This document shows, one piece after another, positions 45,608 to 57,520 of a stretch of DNA of 64,000 nt. The translations under genes were made by a program, and so were the position numbers. The notes beneath the pieces were generated by a model that was not told where the DNA came from, searched no databases, and saw only the letters and a list, made by a program, of their open reading frames with translations. Position 1 is the first letter of the stretch. Every line of letters begins with the position of its first letter. Source of the DNA: Sympetrum striolatum (Eukaryota > Arthropoda > Insecta > Odonata > Libellulidae); assembly GCA_947579665.1 (NCBI GenBank), contig OX388350.1, positions 80,743,152 through 80,807,151 on the forward strand, written 5' to 3'.

Positions 45608-48600
45608 ACTGTGAAGCCATATAATGGGAAATTCAAGAAAACCAAATAAAATCCAGTCAAATGAAGAGGAAATTTGAATCCAATCGCATGATATTGAAGC
45701 ACTGAAGAAGAAACTAAGAAAACATGTAAAGACAGCTCTCCAAATGCAAAATATTATGAAGTGCAATTCACAGACATGAAAAGTGAAAGTCAAGCACAAG
45801 AACCATAACCAGCAACTCTCTCACATTGTAATCCTCTGAATAATTTTAAAATATTGAACTCCATAAGTATTTGGAAAGAAAAATTAAATTCAACTAAATA
45901 TAATAATAAAAAGAGAAGGAACGGAATGAGTAATATGATTTCCAAGCAATAACTATCTAATTTTCACAATTTAATTTATTTCGTCTTTGTTAGTGTGAAT
46001 CAAGTTGCCTTAATAGTTATTGAGACTAATTAAAAATCACTCTTCAAGAGCTCAATTGTCAAATAAGATATATCTACTATTGAAATTACTGATGTTAAAA
46101 TACTTAAGAATTGTTACATCATAAAAAGTTCCATAATTTATCTTTCACACATTAAGACAAAAATTTTTTGAAGAAATTAATCAAGTCAACTAATCTGATG
46201 AAAGCAACCAAATACCTGAAGATATGTAAATAAATAGCAATCCAAAGTAATATATACAAGCAGACCCTAGGACATGAAAATAAAGTGCCTTAAATGTTGA
46301 TGTTACAAAATAAACTTAACAAAAAGGGGGAAAACAGAAATAAATCACCGTGTGATAGATAGTGTTCAAATTCTTTCTTGAGCTATCTTGAGCTTTAAAT
46401 AGCACATGAAATTGTGAAAACTTTCAAAAAATAAATGAAGTTCTGCAGAAAACAGTTTAAGAACCCCAGGATATGAGCACTCAATTGAAGGAAAGTACGC
46501 ATAGCTATCTAAAAACAAAACTATTTGAAGTCCTAAGGCCATCTACTTATTTGGAACCTAACTTCCCAAAAGACAATAACTTAAAGAATCACTTGCAACC
46601 ACTGAATACGGCACTTGGAGGACTTCAATTAGTTTCCAAAATGCACAATACAATGATTCAAAAATCCAAATTATAATAAAGCAGGTAGTCATTCTATAAG
46701 AGGCTCTTCAAAATACAATGAAACACTTTCTCTCAAGCAGACGTCATAGGTTATAGAAATTGCAAGTTCTTTTTCTTAAATGTATCCAAGAAATGTTAAA
46801 CCCAGAAGGATGTTAAATTCAGATAACTAACACCTGAGATTTAAAATGCTGACACTTGTACATTAAGAGCCAAAATTTTCAAATTAAATACAGAAAAAAG
46901 ATGTGAGACGGACAGATGAAATGAGAATTTTCAGCACAAATAACAACCTCTTCCATCAGGAATTCAATGAGCCTAGAACTTGTTCAAACACCTTTCTAAA
47001 ACTCCTTTACATTTAATGTGACAGGTAAACTGAGACAATTTCCAAGATAATCAAAACTATGTTGAAAAGACACTATTAAAGACTTTTAAAACTAACAGAT
47101 AAATAACAGAGTGTAATATTTAACAAATATATTGCAGAACATGCATCAAGATATACTAATCAAACTTTAAAAAATCCTTAGGGTTACTTTCCTCGTGTGA
47201 GTTAGGTGTTCAAGATCACTCACTTCTTTGGAGTATAAGTCCCCAAAAGATAACTACTAAATGAACCACACTCACAAAACATTTGGCACTATGAGCACTT
47301 CAAATTGTTTGCAAAATGAACAATAATTTAAGACTCAATTGTAGAAATGCAGATTATTACAGTCACACAAAATTCAATCCATAAGAAGGAAACACTTACT
47401 CTCAAAGACCTGTCATATGCAAAAAGAGCTCAAACTAATTTCTCAAATTAATGCTGTAAGAAACTGTTTTACCTGCAATAAAGTGAACATTAAATGAATT
47501 AATACCAAGCCTTACAAAATAAAATGATATTTCAACATATAGACTCATGAATTTTAAAAGAGTATGCCATTTCCAATTACGAGACTGAATAAATCCTTTA
47601 TAAAATTAAAAAGAATATCTTTTGGTTCTAAATGGACCTAGTGTTTCTAGAAGACTTCCCAAATTTGTATGGACATTAAAATAAAATCTGAGCATATTCA
47701 ATTAAAAAGCAATTACTAAATCTTGAAAAAATATATAAAGATATTCATCAGTTTGTAATATGTAATAAAGATATTGTTTGAAGTGAGATGAATTCAATAA
47801 CATTAATAAAGCTACAACACAACTTGACACCCAAAGAGCAAACAAAGAAACAATAATTCTTTGACATTTGAAAATGGTGTTAATCTAATTGAAGCAAACA
47901 GTATGAAAAAGTTTAAGAATTCCATGAAATATATGAAAAGAAATACTTTCTTTGGCAAAATATAAAAAGTATAGAAGAAAATATGGAATAGGTAATGTTA
48001 TCTAAAAGCTCAAAATGTTCAGTGTTCTCAAGTTCATTTGCTTCTTTGGAGTATGTACCTAATTCCTTAGCAAATCACTTCAACTCAAAGAAAATATTGC
48101 AATACTACCTCAAACAGTTTATAAAATATGTAAAACTCAAAAGTAATGCTTGCGATGTACAAATAGCTACAGTCAAACATAACAAAGTGAACTCTCCAAC
48201 TAATCTTTTTGTAAGAGCTGTAGCGATACTCCGCGTATCGCCACCGCGCCTGCCGCGTTATCTCTTTATTGTTGGTTGTTATTTTGGATACAAGGATTGT
48301 TGACTTGGAACTGGGAGAATATAGACGATCTTAAAACTCGCACTTTGATAGTTGTCGACTACATTAATCGTCGGCTACAGAGCAAAATAAATTCATTGTG
48401 AAGGAATAAATGTTTTAAAATCCAAATATGCAGACACTAGTATTTGAAAATATAAAGTCTCCAAAACTCTGTGATTTAAAGGGAAACTCAATGATAAAAA
48501 AGCAAAGAAATAAAAATAACAAAGGGCCTAGATATGATCAAAATTTTTCTTGAAAGCTCCAAGATACTGAACAAGAATAAATAAGTGTGCGAAAATTCTA

Positions 48601-50420
48601 GACAATGTTAATTTAGTCCTTAAAAAATATATGAAAAGGTTTAAGTATCCCATGGAATATAAGTGAGAAATATTTAAATGAGCAAAATATAACAAGTAGA
48701 GAATAAAATTCCGAATCCTGAATTAAAGAACCTCAAAAATTGTTTAAGTTCCCAAGGTCAATTTGGTGGAGCCTAAGTCCCAAAATTTAATTGATAACTC
48801 AATCACTTGCACTCATCGAGAATTTTTTATTCCAACATCAATGCTACTACTTCAGATAGTTACATAAAACCTACATACAATAATGAAAAGTTTTCAGAAA
48901 TCAAATTATTACAGTCACCTTAATTTCAATCCATCAGCAGTTCTTTAAGTCATATGAAACCATTTTTTTCAAACACTTGTCCTACGGAAAGGAATTCAAA
49001 GAATGTTCACAAATAATTGTAATGAAGAAATTTTAGCAAGAATCGAGTAAACTTTAGAAAAGTAAAAACATGATATTTCAAAATGCTGACGGTTGCAAAT
49101 GAAGGGCTATCTTTCTTCTTGAATTTCTTAAATGACTTTACTAAAAGCTCCTTGCATTGAATGTGAAAGGCAAGTCATATCTAATTAATAGAATATTAAA
49201 ATACAATTGGAGTAAAAGATTGAGAGAGATTTGAGAGATTGAAATAACTTAAGACAAATCTGTTGAAAATGAAAACAGACATAAAACAGTATATAATGAC
49301 GAATTTGTTGGTAATGCATCAAGATCAACAGGCCATCTGCTTCAACAAAAGTCAGCTGATAATATTTAATTTTAAATGATGATCTTTTTAAACAATGGAA
49401 TAAATTGCCATGCTCTATATTTACTATTGATCAAATGAAAATTTAAATTGCATATAAAGTATTAATACCAGGAAATTGAAAAGCCAATATGAACAGGATA
49501 ATGTTGCTGAAGAAAAATGTGGCATACCAAATTAAAAATAACTGTGGCTAAGGAAAGGTGCCAAGATAACTGTCCAAAGAAACATGAATAAACTGACAGA
49601 AAGAGAGAAAAGTATTAACTTCATAATCAATTATACAAATCTAACAGAGAAATACAATTTTGATATGAAGTTAACCTAATAATTATTGCAGCTATTCAAT
49701 GTTTCGAAAAATCACATGTAGTCACAATAATTTGCAACTGCAGATAACAAAATAAAAAACTGATTTATTTAAAATTATGAAAGAATAATAAGTAGTAGAA
49801 AGTGCCCCAAAAATTGTGAGATGATATTATGGAAAATGTATGGCAATTGAATACATTTACAGCAAATAAAGATGAAAAATTTGAACTCAACTCTGAAGAA
49901 TATGAAAGGAAGTATTGAATTCTATGAAATAAGCAGAAAAGAATGGAATATACTTGATGACCTGGAACCTGCAACCTTCATTACTCTGAACAGCAATGGA
50001 AAATTGTTAGAAATCTCAAAATAATGAAAATTAATTTTCAAGAAACCATATGAAAGTTTAAGAATTCCATTAAAATCAAGGAAAGAAATATTTAATTGGA
50101 TAAAATATAGCAGAAAAAGAAGAAACTATTGAATGTGTATTATAATCTAAAAGAAAATCATATTCAAAGTTCCCAAGGTGATTTGCTTCAATAGAGTTCC
50201 TCATCACTTTTCGAGAAGTTTACTTACATTATGCACGAATTTCAAAATTATGTAAAGCATACCTTTAATGTAGGAGTCTTTATGATATTCAGAATATAAT
50301 TGAAATATAAGGGAAATAATAAGATATCTGTAGAATGTCTCACTTGTCTAATGATGGCTTTCAATCTCACAAATTTAAGAGCAAATATTCAAAGAGTAAT
50401 TGAAAATTGAATATGCATGA
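45608..50420 (+). repeat. Degenerate tandem repeat, unit about 0.7 kb
   Basis: AT-rich, no genes. Several blocks recur in the same order. A block of the type GTTC..AAGT..ATTTGCTTCTTTGGAG occurs near 46,500, 47,205, 48,005, 48,735 and 50,155. A block AATTATTACAGTCAC..AATTTCAATCCAT occurs near 47,350 and 48,900. A block AATAAAGTGAACATTAAATG, followed by a TGCTGACACTTG-type motif, occurs near 46,840, 47,500, 48,430 and 49,085. Spacings run about 650-900 bp. Divergence is high, so this is an old, unhomogenised array. It continues left of the piggyBac to at least 42,040. Confidence 0.6.
48215..48383 (+). mobile_element. Small GC-richer insertion, possible MITE
   Basis: About 170 bp of clearly higher GC within an AT-rich repeat. 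The ends are roughly inverted (GAGCTGTAGCGA and TCGGCTACAGAGC). The left end folds into a GCGATAC...GTATCGC hairpin. No certain target duplication. A related short sequence (CTGTAGCGCGTCG, GGTCGACTACGG) may lie near 52,480-52,530 on the minus strand. Confidence 0.35.
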
Positions 50421-51519
50421 GAGAATTTCAACGAGGACAATAAAAATATAATCAAATAAGAGGAAACTGGAGTAATTAAGTAGAATATATGAGTATTTAT
50501 TGGTTAAAACACAATAGAATGATAATAGTTATACAAATTCAACTGAGTCTGGAAGAAAATATGACTGGTTTTGGCATACTATGCCATTATTAGGTCTTTA
50601 TGAAGTAGAAGTTAAGTTAACATTGTGAGATAGATTGCTCATAAGTACAATTCACAGGTAATTAATGGATTTTAAAAGAAGACTGACAAATGAAACTGCT
50701 AACAAAACAAGATACATTCAGTTGTAATTAAATTCTATCTTCCATATAAGTGCAACAACTTGTTTACCTTGAATCTTATTAAACAGTTAAGTTTGATAGC
50801 AAAAGAAGAGAAGGAAAATGAACTACAACCATCAAAATTTGAGGGGTGGTGTGTATTAATATAAAAAGTGATTGTATCTTGATCATTCAGAGGAAAAGAA
50901 AAATAAATCAAAATTAACCTTGAATCTGATTTTGAAGCACTGAAATTACAGTAATTTTCCAATAAGCTAGGACAACAGAGAACTAATCCCACTAATAAAG
51001 AATTACATAACAATTCATGAGTAGATTATCAGAATCAACCAAAGAAATTAACTATTTAAATTAAGCAAGCATAGTAAGACCAACTGAATTAGAATGTAGA
51101 AAATCTGCCTTCCTTTTAAAATGTAAGAGATAGGCTAGAAATATATGTGGCTATTCATTATGAAAGCATCGACAACATAACTCATAAAATTTTGATTAAT
51201 GAGAATGATTAAAAAAACCACTAAATTTATAAGAAATGATGCCAAAGGACCGCACTTGCCTTGTGTGTTGTGTTAAAATAGAATGGTTTTAAGAAACAAT
51301 GGGAATATATGCAGTAAAGCAAAGATGCAATAGGAAAGGAGAAACTGATTTTCCCTCGCATAATTCTGCAAAGAAAACTGATTGTGAGGAAGGTATTACT
51401 TGTGCTATTCATTGCACAAAAATTTAATGTAAGATTGAATTACATAAAAATAAAATAAAAAGAAGAACAATTTCTTCCTAGAATTATTTACACATAGATT
51501 GGGTTAGTCGAAGGACTTG
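50421..51519. other. AT-rich sequence without a supportable gene
   Basis: Minor frames only, with no domain, splice structure or terminal repeats recognised. Confidence 0.5.
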
Positions 51520-51842
51520 TCAGTACGATGCAAACTGGGCCTCTGGTATCGCCAACTTATCTTGTTTCCAACGCAGCTCATTCATTACATCACTAGGTTT
51601 TCTTACTTTAGTATATTACCGATGCAGGATATTCCGAATTAAGGCATTAAAGCCCTCAGAATATGTTTCCTTGGACCCAACAATACGATTTCTATTGAAA
51701 CTAAGTTGGATGAGGAAACGGGAGATGAGCAAAAACTTAGAAAAATGGACATTTTTCGGCATGATCCTCTGTCTCCGAAAGGATAACAAAATAGGAAGAC
51801 AACAATTGGATGAGTTGCAGCTTCTTTAACCGAGGGAACACA
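51520..51842 (-). pseudogene. Unidentified exon or pseudogene, minus strand
   Basis: A strong minus-strand acceptor (T-rich tract then TTGCAG) opens at 51,842. A coding-like frame reads VFPRLKKLQLIQLLSSYFV then SETEDHAEKCPFF. It stops at a frameshift near 51,740 and resumes as KFLLISRFLIQLSFNRNRIV, GSKETYSEGFNALIRNILHR. It meets an in-frame TAA at 51,616-51,618 and continues in the same frame as YTKVRKPSDVMNELRWKQDK, LAIPEAQFASY, stop. Amino-acid composition looks like a real helical protein, and the frame resumes after each lesion. I do not recognise the family. One frameshift plus one stop suggests a decayed exon or retrocopy. Function unknown. Confidence 0.5.
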
Positions 51843-52470
51843 CTGCAAAAAAATAAAAGTTCCATACAAATAACAATTAATGGCAAATTACCTTATGTAA
51901 AACAACTATTATTAGCAACCAATACATTTTATAGAGTAAGTGCACGTGAATGTGTCAAAAGAGTAGGTAATTCCCAAGTATCATGCTGATCATTAAAAAT
52001 TTATATTCAGTTCACGATTACAACGTTAATTTAGAATAAATATTTTAGAAACGCCTATCGAGAGTTTAAGTCGAGAAGTAAAATTAATTCGAATATTCTT
52101 CAACGTAAGCAAAAGCATAAAAGAGATGATCAAAAGTTTCTTTTTGTTTTGATGGAACTCGCTCAGTATTTTAAAAATAGGATATATTTGCCGCTATGTT
52201 GCTCATGATTGAGGCAGCTAAACGTTTTCATCTTTCATCATTTATTCTGCAGTTAGAAATACGGAATAAATAATAGAACACGTGCAATGACCTAATAATC
52301 AAATGCATAGTCAAGTCATCTTTATGAGAAGCATCTCATAACTTCAAGCTGTGACTCCCCGATAATCTTTCTTACAAGGTTTAATGTTAAAGTATACAAG
52401 TTATCATTCTTAGTAGAAGGAATAATACTTTTAAAGTCGAATAAATTACTGCCCTACAGAGACAACATAC
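51843..52470. other. Probable intron or intergenic sequence
   Basis: It lies between two minus-strand exon-like pieces. A plus-strand frame at about 52,052-52,210 (RNAYREFKSRSK...) is open for about 53 codons but has no supporting signal. Confidence 0.4.
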
Positions 52471-52534
52471 CTTGGAAGTCCGTAGTCGACCAGCTGTCGC
52501 TCGGTAACGACAAACGACGCGCTACAGCAAACTC
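52471..52534 (-). CDS. Candidate exon, minus strand (weak)
   Basis: A consensus donor (TTCCAAG|GTATGT) at 52,471 follows an open frame EFAVARRLSLPSDSWSTTDFQ. A possible acceptor (TTTCAAAAG|GAG) precedes it. The phase does not join cleanly to the pseudogene at 51,842, so a shared gene is unproven. The GC-rich core may instead belong to a small repeat (see 48,215). Confidence 0.2.
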
Positions 52535-52545
52535 CTTTTGAAACA

Positions 52546-53750
52546 AAAGAAAAGCGATAAAATGTTTCTTACCGGGAAACACGAAGGTATTAATCTACAA
52601 CCACTGAATTTGGAGGCCCGTCAAGTAGTTAAGCGTCATTCTTTGCTTCCACACTTAATAAAATACACTGGATCGTTTAATATTCTTATTCTTACGAAGG
52701 ATTATAACTGAATATAATATAAATGAGTGATTGTATATGACAAAATGTAACTCGAATGTGACGATAACCAATAACAACTTGGAGGTACATTGCAACATGC
52801 AGAGAATTACTGATTGACCGAGGAATACGACAATTGCATACAACGGCTGGTTATTTAAAATATAATCTCGCTTTTCCTTAGCAATTACTGTTTTATTTCT
52901 GTTTCGATAAAAGAAGGAATTGGTCTATTGCTCCGATACTAAATAATGGAAGTGTCCGAAATTTTAGCAGTAGTATGCCCCATAGCTCTTAGCTTAATAA
53001 TAGTATAGCGTAACATCATTCAATCCTAGAGATTTATCTATTCGCTGCAATTATGTATAAACATTGAAATTGAAAGCAAATTTTATGTTTCTACACTTTC
53101 AAGAGTCATGCAGCATATTAGGTAGTAAGGGGTACCGTGGGGTGTAACCTACCACTTTATTTATTTCGGGAGACTTATATTAGAACTGTATTTTGAAATA
53201 TACTTTACCATACAGTCAATTGGATGCATTTTTCATATGTATTTTCAGATTTCCTTCATTTGATTGGCAAAATCGCACATGACATTCCACAATCCAATTC
53301 ATAACATGGAAAATCATTCATGCATTTAGCAAAACTATATCAAACGCTTTAAAATGTTTCAATGAGCAGAGAGTACTCGACATATTAGTTCAGTGGCCCT
53401 GAAGAGATTTAGCGGGTGCCCAAGTACACAGTTTGGAGGGAGCCCTGCTCCTCAAATCAATAATTTATTTTTTCATGATAATTAATCAAAATTAAGAATA
53501 ATTGTGAGGTGGGCGTGGGGGAGGGAGAATTCGAAATCGACCAATCAGATTGCAGCATATTTGTTCAGAGCTTACTCAGATGGCAACATAGCCAGTCCCT
53601 GCTGTGTATGTGTCTTTTAAGTGACCGTCATACAGGAATCTAAAATATTCAATTGAGGCTTCTCAAATGGTCAAGGAGAAAGCGGGTACTGTATTCTGAA
53701 TATATCATAAAGAAACGGAGTAACAAATGGCTGAAATAGACGGGGCTCGA
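52546..53750. other. Non-coding stretch
   Basis: No gene, terminal repeats or tRNA-like sequence recognised. GC rises near 53,400-53,600 without an open frame. Confidence 0.45.
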
Positions 53751-53855
53751 ACCAGTATCTCCAAGTCGGTAGGTGGTAGTTCTATCTGACCGGCATGAGC
53801 ATCCGTTGAATCTGAGAGTTCGGGGCTCGAGTCCCGGCTGCGTAAGCTGAAATTT
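53751..53855 (+). mobile_element. Possible tRNA-derived SINE remnant
   Basis: GGTAGGTGGTAGTTC resembles an A box, and GGGGCTCGAGTCCCGG resembles a B box about 50 bases later. A second, reversed B box (GGGGCTCGAACC read backwards) precedes them, suggesting two opposed tRNA-like pieces. No target duplication was found and no complete tRNA fold can be drawn. Confidence 0.35.
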
Positions 53856-54433
53856 ATTTCCATGGATTCATCAGCAGCATAAAATCAATTAACACCTATC
53901 ATCTTGTTATTTTTATTAGGAAAATTATGAAGGATATCTGGGGTTAGCTGTTTATAATATCTCGTTTCAAATTAATTGAAATATGTAGTTAAATGTCTCC
54001 AGTAACATAACTTTGTCTCCTAAGGTCCATGCAAGTAAAGCTGAACGTTTTTTGTTAGGTATTTCTAATATTATTTACAATCAATTATTCAGATGTTTAA
54101 ACTGCCATCGTTGCGTACTATCGTATTCTCGCCTCCATACGATCTGCACTAATTTCATCTTCCTCTTATATCAAACCATCCTTATTTCTATTCCTCGTGC
54201 CCTCGATAAACATTTTCCTACTCTAATATTGTGTTTAGAAGTGTTGATGAGTACGGTTTGTGTTATAACATCGAAGGGGATCACCGTTTTACAACTTCAT
54301 CGATGTGCATTAACGGTAGGTTCAATATTTTTGTTCTTAACCTGGAATTTTAATTTTTTAAATTATTCTTTTCTTGATATTACCATATTCATTATTAAAT
54401 GATTAATTATTTTGGTGATTCTATCCTTTCCAG

Positions 54434-54535
54434 TTTTTAGAAAGCGAACTGGCACAAATTTCGATGTGGCTTTGCTCACTCTTAACAGATGCGAGTGACC
54501 ACCGTCAACGGAAGAGGATCGGGGAACAACAGTAG
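54434..54535 (+). CDS. Candidate terminal exon (weak)
   Basis: A good acceptor (CTATCCTTTCCAG) is followed by 33 open codons, FLESELAQISMWLCSLLTDA, SDHRQRKRIGEQQ, and a stop. Local GC is higher than the surroundings. No upstream exon with matching phase was recognised and the product is unknown. The opposite strand is also open here. Confidence 0.2.
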   Translation, partial: FLESELAQISMWLCSLLTDASDHRQRKRIGEQQ

Positions 54536-56389
54536 GCTGGATCTCCAAGTAAATTAAACAGACTATACTTTCATATTTTGCAGATTAATATTTTTAAATT
54601 TCATCATCTTATGGCATTTGAAAGTATAACAAACTTTTATATTTTAAATAAACGAACACATTTGAGATATTCTAGGAGAACTGAGCGAGATTAATTGAAT
54701 TTAAGAATAGTTGAAAATAATCTGTTTGAGTGGCAGTAGTTTCTTTAAATCTACTACATGATGTAAAGGAAATAATAGAAAAGGATCGATGTTATTTTCG
54801 GGTACCTACATTCTTATACATGAGGATGTTATAAATGTATTTCGTTTTAATACAAATCAATAATGACACACTTGGTAGAATGATCCCTCGACTGAAAATG
54901 TTTGAGTGTTTATCTTGTATTATTCAGTTTTATACAAGCAGTTGTTTTTAACTTAAAATTGCAGTATTAAGAGGACTCCCTTGCTATGATTTCATGATAT
55001 TAATTTATAGTTTTTGCTTAATAAAGTAATCATAATTTATAGTTTCTGCTTCTAAAATTCCAAACACGAAGAAGACATTACGGATGGTTTTTTTAATTGT
55101 CTGTTAATATTAAAATTACCATTTCTTCTTAGCATTTGGTCATCTATTTAAATTTAATAATTACATTCAGATACTCGTTCTGATTCATGAACTCTTTAAA
55201 TTATTGCATTATATTATTACATTATATTTAGATTGTTTTATATGTTTTCCTATTATTGTGGGAAAATGGAGTTTCTCTGTAAATGCCGATTGAATGTGAC
55301 TTTACCACCAAGTTTAGATGACTGTAGCATTAAGAACAATTGTTGACTTATAATCGATTCAAATCAAATTAAACAGACTTCGTACAAACTACATTCTTAT
55401 AAAATTCTATATTTATCTTTCGATTCAGTTTCATATTAATATAGCAATAAAAATGTATATTGAATACCCGCCGTTAATCGTCAAATGAAAAAGACGTATC
55501 TCACATACTGGAGAATGGTTTTAAAATTCACACATTTTTCGTCCATTATAATTATAAAATAAGGAAATAATATTAGGATATTCTAGTGATCGCTAAGGAT
55601 GATTCATCCCCGAGCAACCAATTGGCACTTCGAAATCAATATTCTAGCCTAGCAATCAAGACAGTAAATATGGAAATTGACGTTAACCTTAGTTAAATTC
55701 TAAACTATTCTTACTTTTTGCTTCTTTGCAACGAAATAAATAATAATATCACAATTATATATGCTATATCGGTTGAGACCTTTTCCTTATTTTCAATTGC
55801 GAATTTTGGGCTTATTAATGAACGCCACTTGGAACACAAATATAAATGACTGCCCAAGTTTGAGAGCATAAGTAATCTCTCGGGCATTTCCTCTGCCTTG
55901 CAGGTGGGCGCCATTCGCAGGCACCCCAACGATCTTTTCTGTATTTATTTCCTTTCCTGAAAAATGTTTTCTGGAGAAAACTTAGTTTTGCTGTAATTCG
56001 TTGTGCATATTAGCGCATTTAACATGGCTATTGTTTTTACATTTTAGAAATGCCGCTTCCTTTAATTCCAATTTCACCTTACAAATTATGTTCTTTCTTT
56101 GAAACGCTATTGTCCTACTTAAATTGGATGCCTTTACCTTTGTTTTGACTTAACGATTCCGAAGTCGTAGTTGAATTAGTTTTTTATTTCGTTCCTCCTC
56201 TTTTAGCTTATTTGCCTGATTTTTCTTCCACAAACAAACGCAGTCGCTTTCCCATCTTATCTTCAAAGAAAGGAAAAGTATATTCATATGCATATTTATG
56301 CTATGCCAATCGATGATTTGCTTTCCTTTGGGTTAACTTTCTCTGTAGTGTTTTTCTCAAGATTAAGTAGTTTCCCAATTATTTCCGTA
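54536..56389. other. AT-rich sequence without a supportable gene
   Basis: A minus-strand frame near 55,711-55,929 has GC-richer codons but no recognised domain, start context or splice sites. Otherwise featureless. Confidence 0.45.
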
Positions 56390-57520
56390 AGCTTTTCGCG
56401 TAAGCTTTTCAGCTTGAGATAATTGGGTATAGAGTTTACGATATCTACAACACTATTTACAAAGAAATTATTCAGGCAATCATTTTCAGCTTAAGATTCA
56501 TAACCAACTATATTTACTTTCAGAGATTCCCCTTTTGCGATTTTACAACCATCTAAGAATTTAATAGTTTTCCACATTTGTTTTGGCTCATATTTTGAAT
56601 TTTCAATTTCAATGTATCTTTTCTTTTCACTCTCTATTATAACCCCACACTTATTCCTTAATGATTTATAACTGTTCCAATCTTCTGTATTGTTAGTGAG
56701 TTTTTCCCATTGGTATGCAAGATTTCTTAGTTTACAAACTTTTTCACTTCATCAGTAAACCAAGGCAGATCTTTACCATTTTTTTGATGAATTATTTTTG
56801 CTCGAACAAATTTATCGACTGCATTTAATAGGTATCCCACAAATTGATTTGATATTTCATTCAGATTAAAATTTCCCCAATTACATGTCTTTAGGTAGCC
56901 TTTCAGTTCCTCCATATTACATTTATCCCATAACTTAATTTCTCTTGGTTCTACTGAATGTTGTATGTATTCATTAATATTAAAAAAAATCACACTCAAT
57001 AGTTAGTAATTCATGGTCACTAATTTTTGTTATGGCAGGTTTATTAACCAATAACATTTTTTGGTTTGAAATTACTAAGTCAATCATTGTTTTACTCGTT
57101 CTTGTACCTCTAATGAAGTATTTGACAAATTGCTTTAAACCAAAGCTTTGAATCACATTTATCAATTTAATAGAATAGGTAGAAATGTTCTTCATGTCAA
57201 TATTAAAATCAACAATCAGATTAGTTTATTTACCACTCCAGTTTTCAACTATCCATTCATCTAAGAAATTAATAAAATCATTAACTGATGATCCTGGTGA
57301 TCGATATAAAGTATAAACATAATAAATTCCTTTCAATGTTTTTAGCTTAGTACCCAAAATCCATACACTTAAATTTATAATTCTATTTTCTACTATTTCA
57401 TAATTAATATAATTTCTAATATAAATGCACCCACCTGTATGTTTTCTATGAGATAAGCACACTTCACAGTTATACCCATGTATGTCAAAGTACAAATTCC
57501 ATAGTAAAAATGTCACTATC
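56390..57520 (-). mobile_element. LINE endonuclease and linker fragment, second family
   Basis: Minus-strand segments of an APE endonuclease. Bases 57,516-57,226 show THTGG-like KHTGGCIYIRNYI and VYTLYRSPGSSVNDF. Around 57,210 there is LIVDFNIDM (the GDFN motif with V for G). Bases 57,195-56,980 show FIRGTRTSKTMIDLVISN and the intact catalytic ISDHELL. Bases 56,999-56,727 and further to about 56,390 form the linker (KDLPWFTDEVKKF, YKSLRNKCGV, PKQMWKTIKFL). No reverse transcriptase follows and the N-terminus is missing. Sequence differs from the LINE at 36,557. Inactive. Confidence 0.78.

Noticed and set aside
54013..54402. 129-codon plus-strand frame
   Set aside because: Long but with no recognisable domain, no start context and biased only by T-rich composition.
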